Below, one piece after another: positions 62,401-64,000 of a stretch of DNA of 64,000 bases. The stretch comes from Dermatophagoides farinae. Taxonomy: Eukaryota; Arthropoda; Arachnida; Sarcoptiformes; Pyroglyphidae. The DNA lies in assembly GCF_024713945.1 (NCBI RefSeq), contig NC_134679.1, forward strand, positions 935,001-999,000, read 5' to 3'. Under the pieces are notes generated by a model. The model was given only the letters and a program-made list of their open reading frames with translations, was not told the DNA's origin and made no database searches. Numbering within the stretch: the first letter of the stretch is position 1; every line of letters starts with the position of its first letter. The position numbers and the translations under genes were made by a program.

Positions 62401-64000
62401 CTGATAGATTTGAATAAATGAAATGTAAAAAAATGAATCAATTAGATGACTAAAAAAAAACTTACCCCATTCTTTTCACAAACACCACCGGCATTCTTAA
62501 GATCACCGGTCCATGCAAGTCCTAATGTTCCACCTTCAAAATCTCTATAGGTAAACATATAGGCAAGACAGAATGCATCGTAATCTTCTTCAGAAAAAAG
62601 CTCGAGAAATTTTTCCACACCATAAGTGGACGGATAACGATATTCAGGATCTTTTAATGCTTCCATTGTATGTACTTTGATACGTTTAATCAAGAATGAA
62701 ATATTATCTGGACGACCATCTTGATCAAAATCTATCGAAATCAAATTCGTAAATTAATATCCTGAATAAGCAAACTTGTCCAAAAAAAAACTTACCAGTA
62801 TTTTTATAGATATTATTAACCTTTTGTACATGACGTGTCATTGATTCAATACATGCTTCTTCGCTGCCCATTTTTTCATAGAACAAATGATCAGCTTGCA
62901 GATATAGCATACAAGTTGTTTTTTTCGGATCCACAACAACATGACGATCATGATGTCGTTGGTCATCGATCCAATGGGTACGTGGATGCACTGCTTTTAT
63001 ACCGTATGGTTCTGATTCCGTATAATGTAATGAATCCATATCACGCCAATAAATACCATGATTACTACTACTACTACTACCACTTTGTTGTTGTTTTTGT
63101 TTCAATTGTCGTGGCTGTTGCTGTTTATCACCACCACCACCATGATGATCATCATCGATTAATCTTGCATTATTATCATTTCTTGCCGTACTGCTACTGG
63201 TAATTGTTTCCAAAATTGTTGTTTCATTATCATCCATTAAACTGGAACTTTTATTATTGCCATTCATTGACATAATATGAGCTTTTGAAATATTTGTAGA
63301 ACGTCGTTGTCTTCGTTTCATTTTTGTTTGATCTACTAAAGCATCATCATGATATGAATCAAAATTATTTTGATGGAATGAAGAAAGCCAATTACCACCA
63401 CCACCAACAGTAGCGGCAGTTGTTGTTGTTTGGAATGGATTAAACAATGGAATATAATGTACAAAGAATGATGCTGTTGTTGATGTTGTTCCATCATTGG
63501 CAAAAAAATTATGATGATCATTATTAGCCATTGTTGCAGCACCGTGTGTTGCATTCAATGGAAAATTTACATCACCACTAATATAGATAACTGAATGAAA
63601 ATCATAATTTCCAAAATTGAGATCAAAATAACGTTCAGCTGGTTCAATATAGAATTCTTCATATTTCGTTTGCAAATGACCATCCAATAGACCATTTTTA
63701 GTAATAATACCAACAAACGTTGAATCTTCATCATCTTCAAGATGACCAATTATAACATTTGTCATATCATATGTGAATCGTTCATTACCAGTGGATTCAA
63801 TCATAATATCTTGAGCAAAAACAGTTTCACTTTGACTTTTTAATAATAATTGAAATTTACGATTATGAGCCGAAAATTCTAAACGAATATGATGATGATG
63901 ATCATCATCATCATCATTGAAATCTTCATCATCAATATCCTTAATGTAATGATGATCGAATGAAGAAGAATGTTCTTGTTGATCATTATCATCGACAATA
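53771..64000 (-). CDS. kuz: ADAM10 / kuzbanian metalloprotease (5' end outside window)
   Basis: Membrane-anchored disintegrin-metalloprotease; the family is the alpha-secretase that sheds Notch and other ectodomains. Ten exons are seen: >64000-62796, 62731-62466, 62400-62272, 62210-62033, 57578-57443, 57375-57255, 57128-57047, 56980-56853, 56777-56528 and 56446-53771. In order they encode the prodomain, metalloprotease with [11 protein letters not shown], disintegrin ([15 protein letters not shown]), cysteine-rich region, one TM helix and a very long cytoplasmic tail. All splice phases agree except that exon 57255-57375 is one base too long (frameshift). The intron 57129-57254 appears to be AT-AC type. 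The remaining introns are GT-AG of 61-81 nt, apart from one of 4454 nt holding a nested gene. Alignment with human ADAM10 is clear throughout. Confidence 0.93.
56528..57128 (-). CDS. kuz: ADAM10 exons: cysteine-rich region and transmembrane helix
   Basis: Three exons (57047-57128, 56853-56980, 56528-56777) give [37 protein letters not shown] with KLCELCC, then [20 protein letters not shown] and a stalk [14 protein letters not shown]. The TM segment ([15 protein letters not shown]) continues into the next exon as LMAYKVF. Human ADAM10 has the same order ([50 protein letters not shown]). Confidence 0.95.
57129..57254 (-). other. Probable U12-type AT-AC intron in ADAM10
   Basis: The intron reads ATATCCTTTT at its 5' end, an exact match to the U12 donor ATATCCTT, and ends TCCAC. 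It contains TCCTTAAC (57180-57187), the U12 branch-site consensus. Splicing joins TGCAA to TGGTCAAG, giving [17 protein letters not shown], whose cysteine spacing (5 and 6 residues) and CNG equal human CAREGICNGFTALCPAS. No GT-AG choice does this. Oddities: the branch site is about 52 nt from the acceptor (usually 10-20), and AAATATCC is repeated at both ends. The length (126 nt) is a multiple of three with no in-frame stop. Confidence 0.65.
57255..57578 (-). CDS. kuz: ADAM10 exons: disintegrin domain, with a frameshift
   Basis: Exon 57443-57578 encodes [20 protein letters not shown] and [16 protein letters not shown]. Exon 57255-57375 continues [11 protein letters not shown]. It must then shift by one base to read [20 protein letters not shown] and GCRTASYC, as in human [22 protein letters not shown]. 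The extra base is a C in AGTCCAAGG (a G at 57343 or 57344 on the plus strand). Without correction the frame ends at a TAA 13 codons later. Confidence 0.88.
57817..57824 (+). promoter_or_regulatory. TATA box of the nested gene
   Basis: TATAAAAA lies about 190 bp upstream of the nested gene ATG, so transcription would start near 57848. A 7-codon upstream frame (MMKTFLF) begins close by at 57838. Confidence 0.45.
58010..59348 (+). CDS. Secreted Gly/Ala-rich protein of unknown function, nested in ADAM10
   Basis: Two exons, 58010-58424 and 58642-59348, joined by a GT-AG intron (G|GTTAGT ... TTTTTCAG, phase 1), give 373 residues. The N-terminus is a good signal peptide ([20 protein letters not shown], cleavage near VCLP). 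A sequon-rich region follows (NDSNGS, NLS, NKTNTTN), then a hydrophobic Gly/Ala/Ile central part (about 100-230, with [20 protein letters not shown] and [18 protein letters not shown]) with no charged residues in long stretches, and an acidic Ser/Thr/Asn/Asp-rich C-terminus ending KKM. I do not recognise the family; the central part could insert in membranes or form a cuticle- or silk-like hydrophobic core. It lies wholly inside an ADAM10 intron on the other strand. Confidence 0.75.
62033..62731 (-). CDS. kuz: ADAM10 exons: catalytic metalloprotease domain
   Basis: Three exons (62466-62731, 62272-62400, 62033-62210) carry [39 protein letters not shown], the zinc site [11 protein letters not shown] and the Met-turn segment [15 protein letters not shown]. 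The third zinc histidine is the first codon of the last of these exons, so the motif is split by an intron (61 nt, phase 0). All catalytic residues expected for ADAM10 are present. Confidence 0.95.
62796..64000 (-). CDS. kuz: ADAM10 exon: prodomain and start of catalytic domain (partial)
   Basis: Open to the window edge. [18 protein letters not shown] and [14 protein letters not shown] match the ADAM10 prodomain (RLDFHAHGRHFNLRMK, GTFYVEPAERY), followed by HSVIY. The conserved cysteine-switch GGCAD reads HGAAT here (63535-63546), with no cysteine. A basic cluster KRRQRRS (about 63298-63318) is a likely furin site. It is separated by about 125 low-complexity residues from the catalytic start [20 protein letters not shown] (human KNTCQLYIQTDHLFFKYYG). 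Confidence 0.92.

Overview
The window is eukaryotic nuclear DNA. It is very AT-rich, saturated with A/T homopolymers and with (CAA/TTG)n, (ATG/CAT)n, (CA/TG)n and (CT)n microsatellites. Its genes have short (about 60-85 nt) AT-rich introns and proteins padded with Q, N, H, S and T runs. Gene content (kuzbanian/ADAM10, a neuropeptide GPCR, intron-free histone genes) points to an arthropod. The compactness and composition suggest an acariform mite of the Dermatophagoides type; that placement is inference, not proof.

Layout. 1-6.2 kb: no gene seen. 6.2-8.4 kb: histone cluster, H2B (-) and H2A (+) divergent from a shared palindromic promoter, H2A and H4 (-) convergent with facing 3' stem-loops. 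8.6-10.5 kb: an orphan plus-strand core promoter and a less AT-rich block with a 48-bp duplication. 10.8-11.6 kb: a 61-aa single-pass membrane protein and mitochondrial ribosomal protein MRPL53 (both -). 12.1-16.7 kb: DCTN1/p150Glued (+, 3 exons). 17.5-19.0 kb: a serine carboxypeptidase of the cathepsin A type (+). 20.3-33.5 kb: a four-exon class A neuropeptide GPCR (-, 875 aa) with very large low-complexity insertions in two loops. 33.5-46.3 kb: noncoding, with a plausible minus-strand promoter near 36.6 kb. 46.3-47.5 kb: a divergent PA28/REG proteasome activator (-). 53.8 kb to the end: ADAM10/kuzbanian (-, ten exons, 5' end outside the window), with an unrelated secreted-protein gene nested on the other strand in its 4.45-kb intron.

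No operon logic is expected. The physical links that may matter are the H2A/H2B shared promoter, the divergent MRPL53/DCTN1 pair, the 105-nt MRPL53-small ORF spacing, and the gene nested in kuzbanian.

The most unusual signals are: (1) a probable AT-AC (U12-type) intron in the ADAM10 disintegrin region, whose removal restores the exact cysteine spacing of the family; (2) a one-base frameshift in the same exon; (3) loss of the ADAM10 prodomain cysteine-switch residue; (4) a GPCR with about 145 residues in intracellular loop 1 and about 200 in extracellular loop 2; (5) histone 3' hairpins with a UUUU loop, and none for H2B. Exon structures were built by hand from splice signals, reading frame and family alignment from memory; no search was run.
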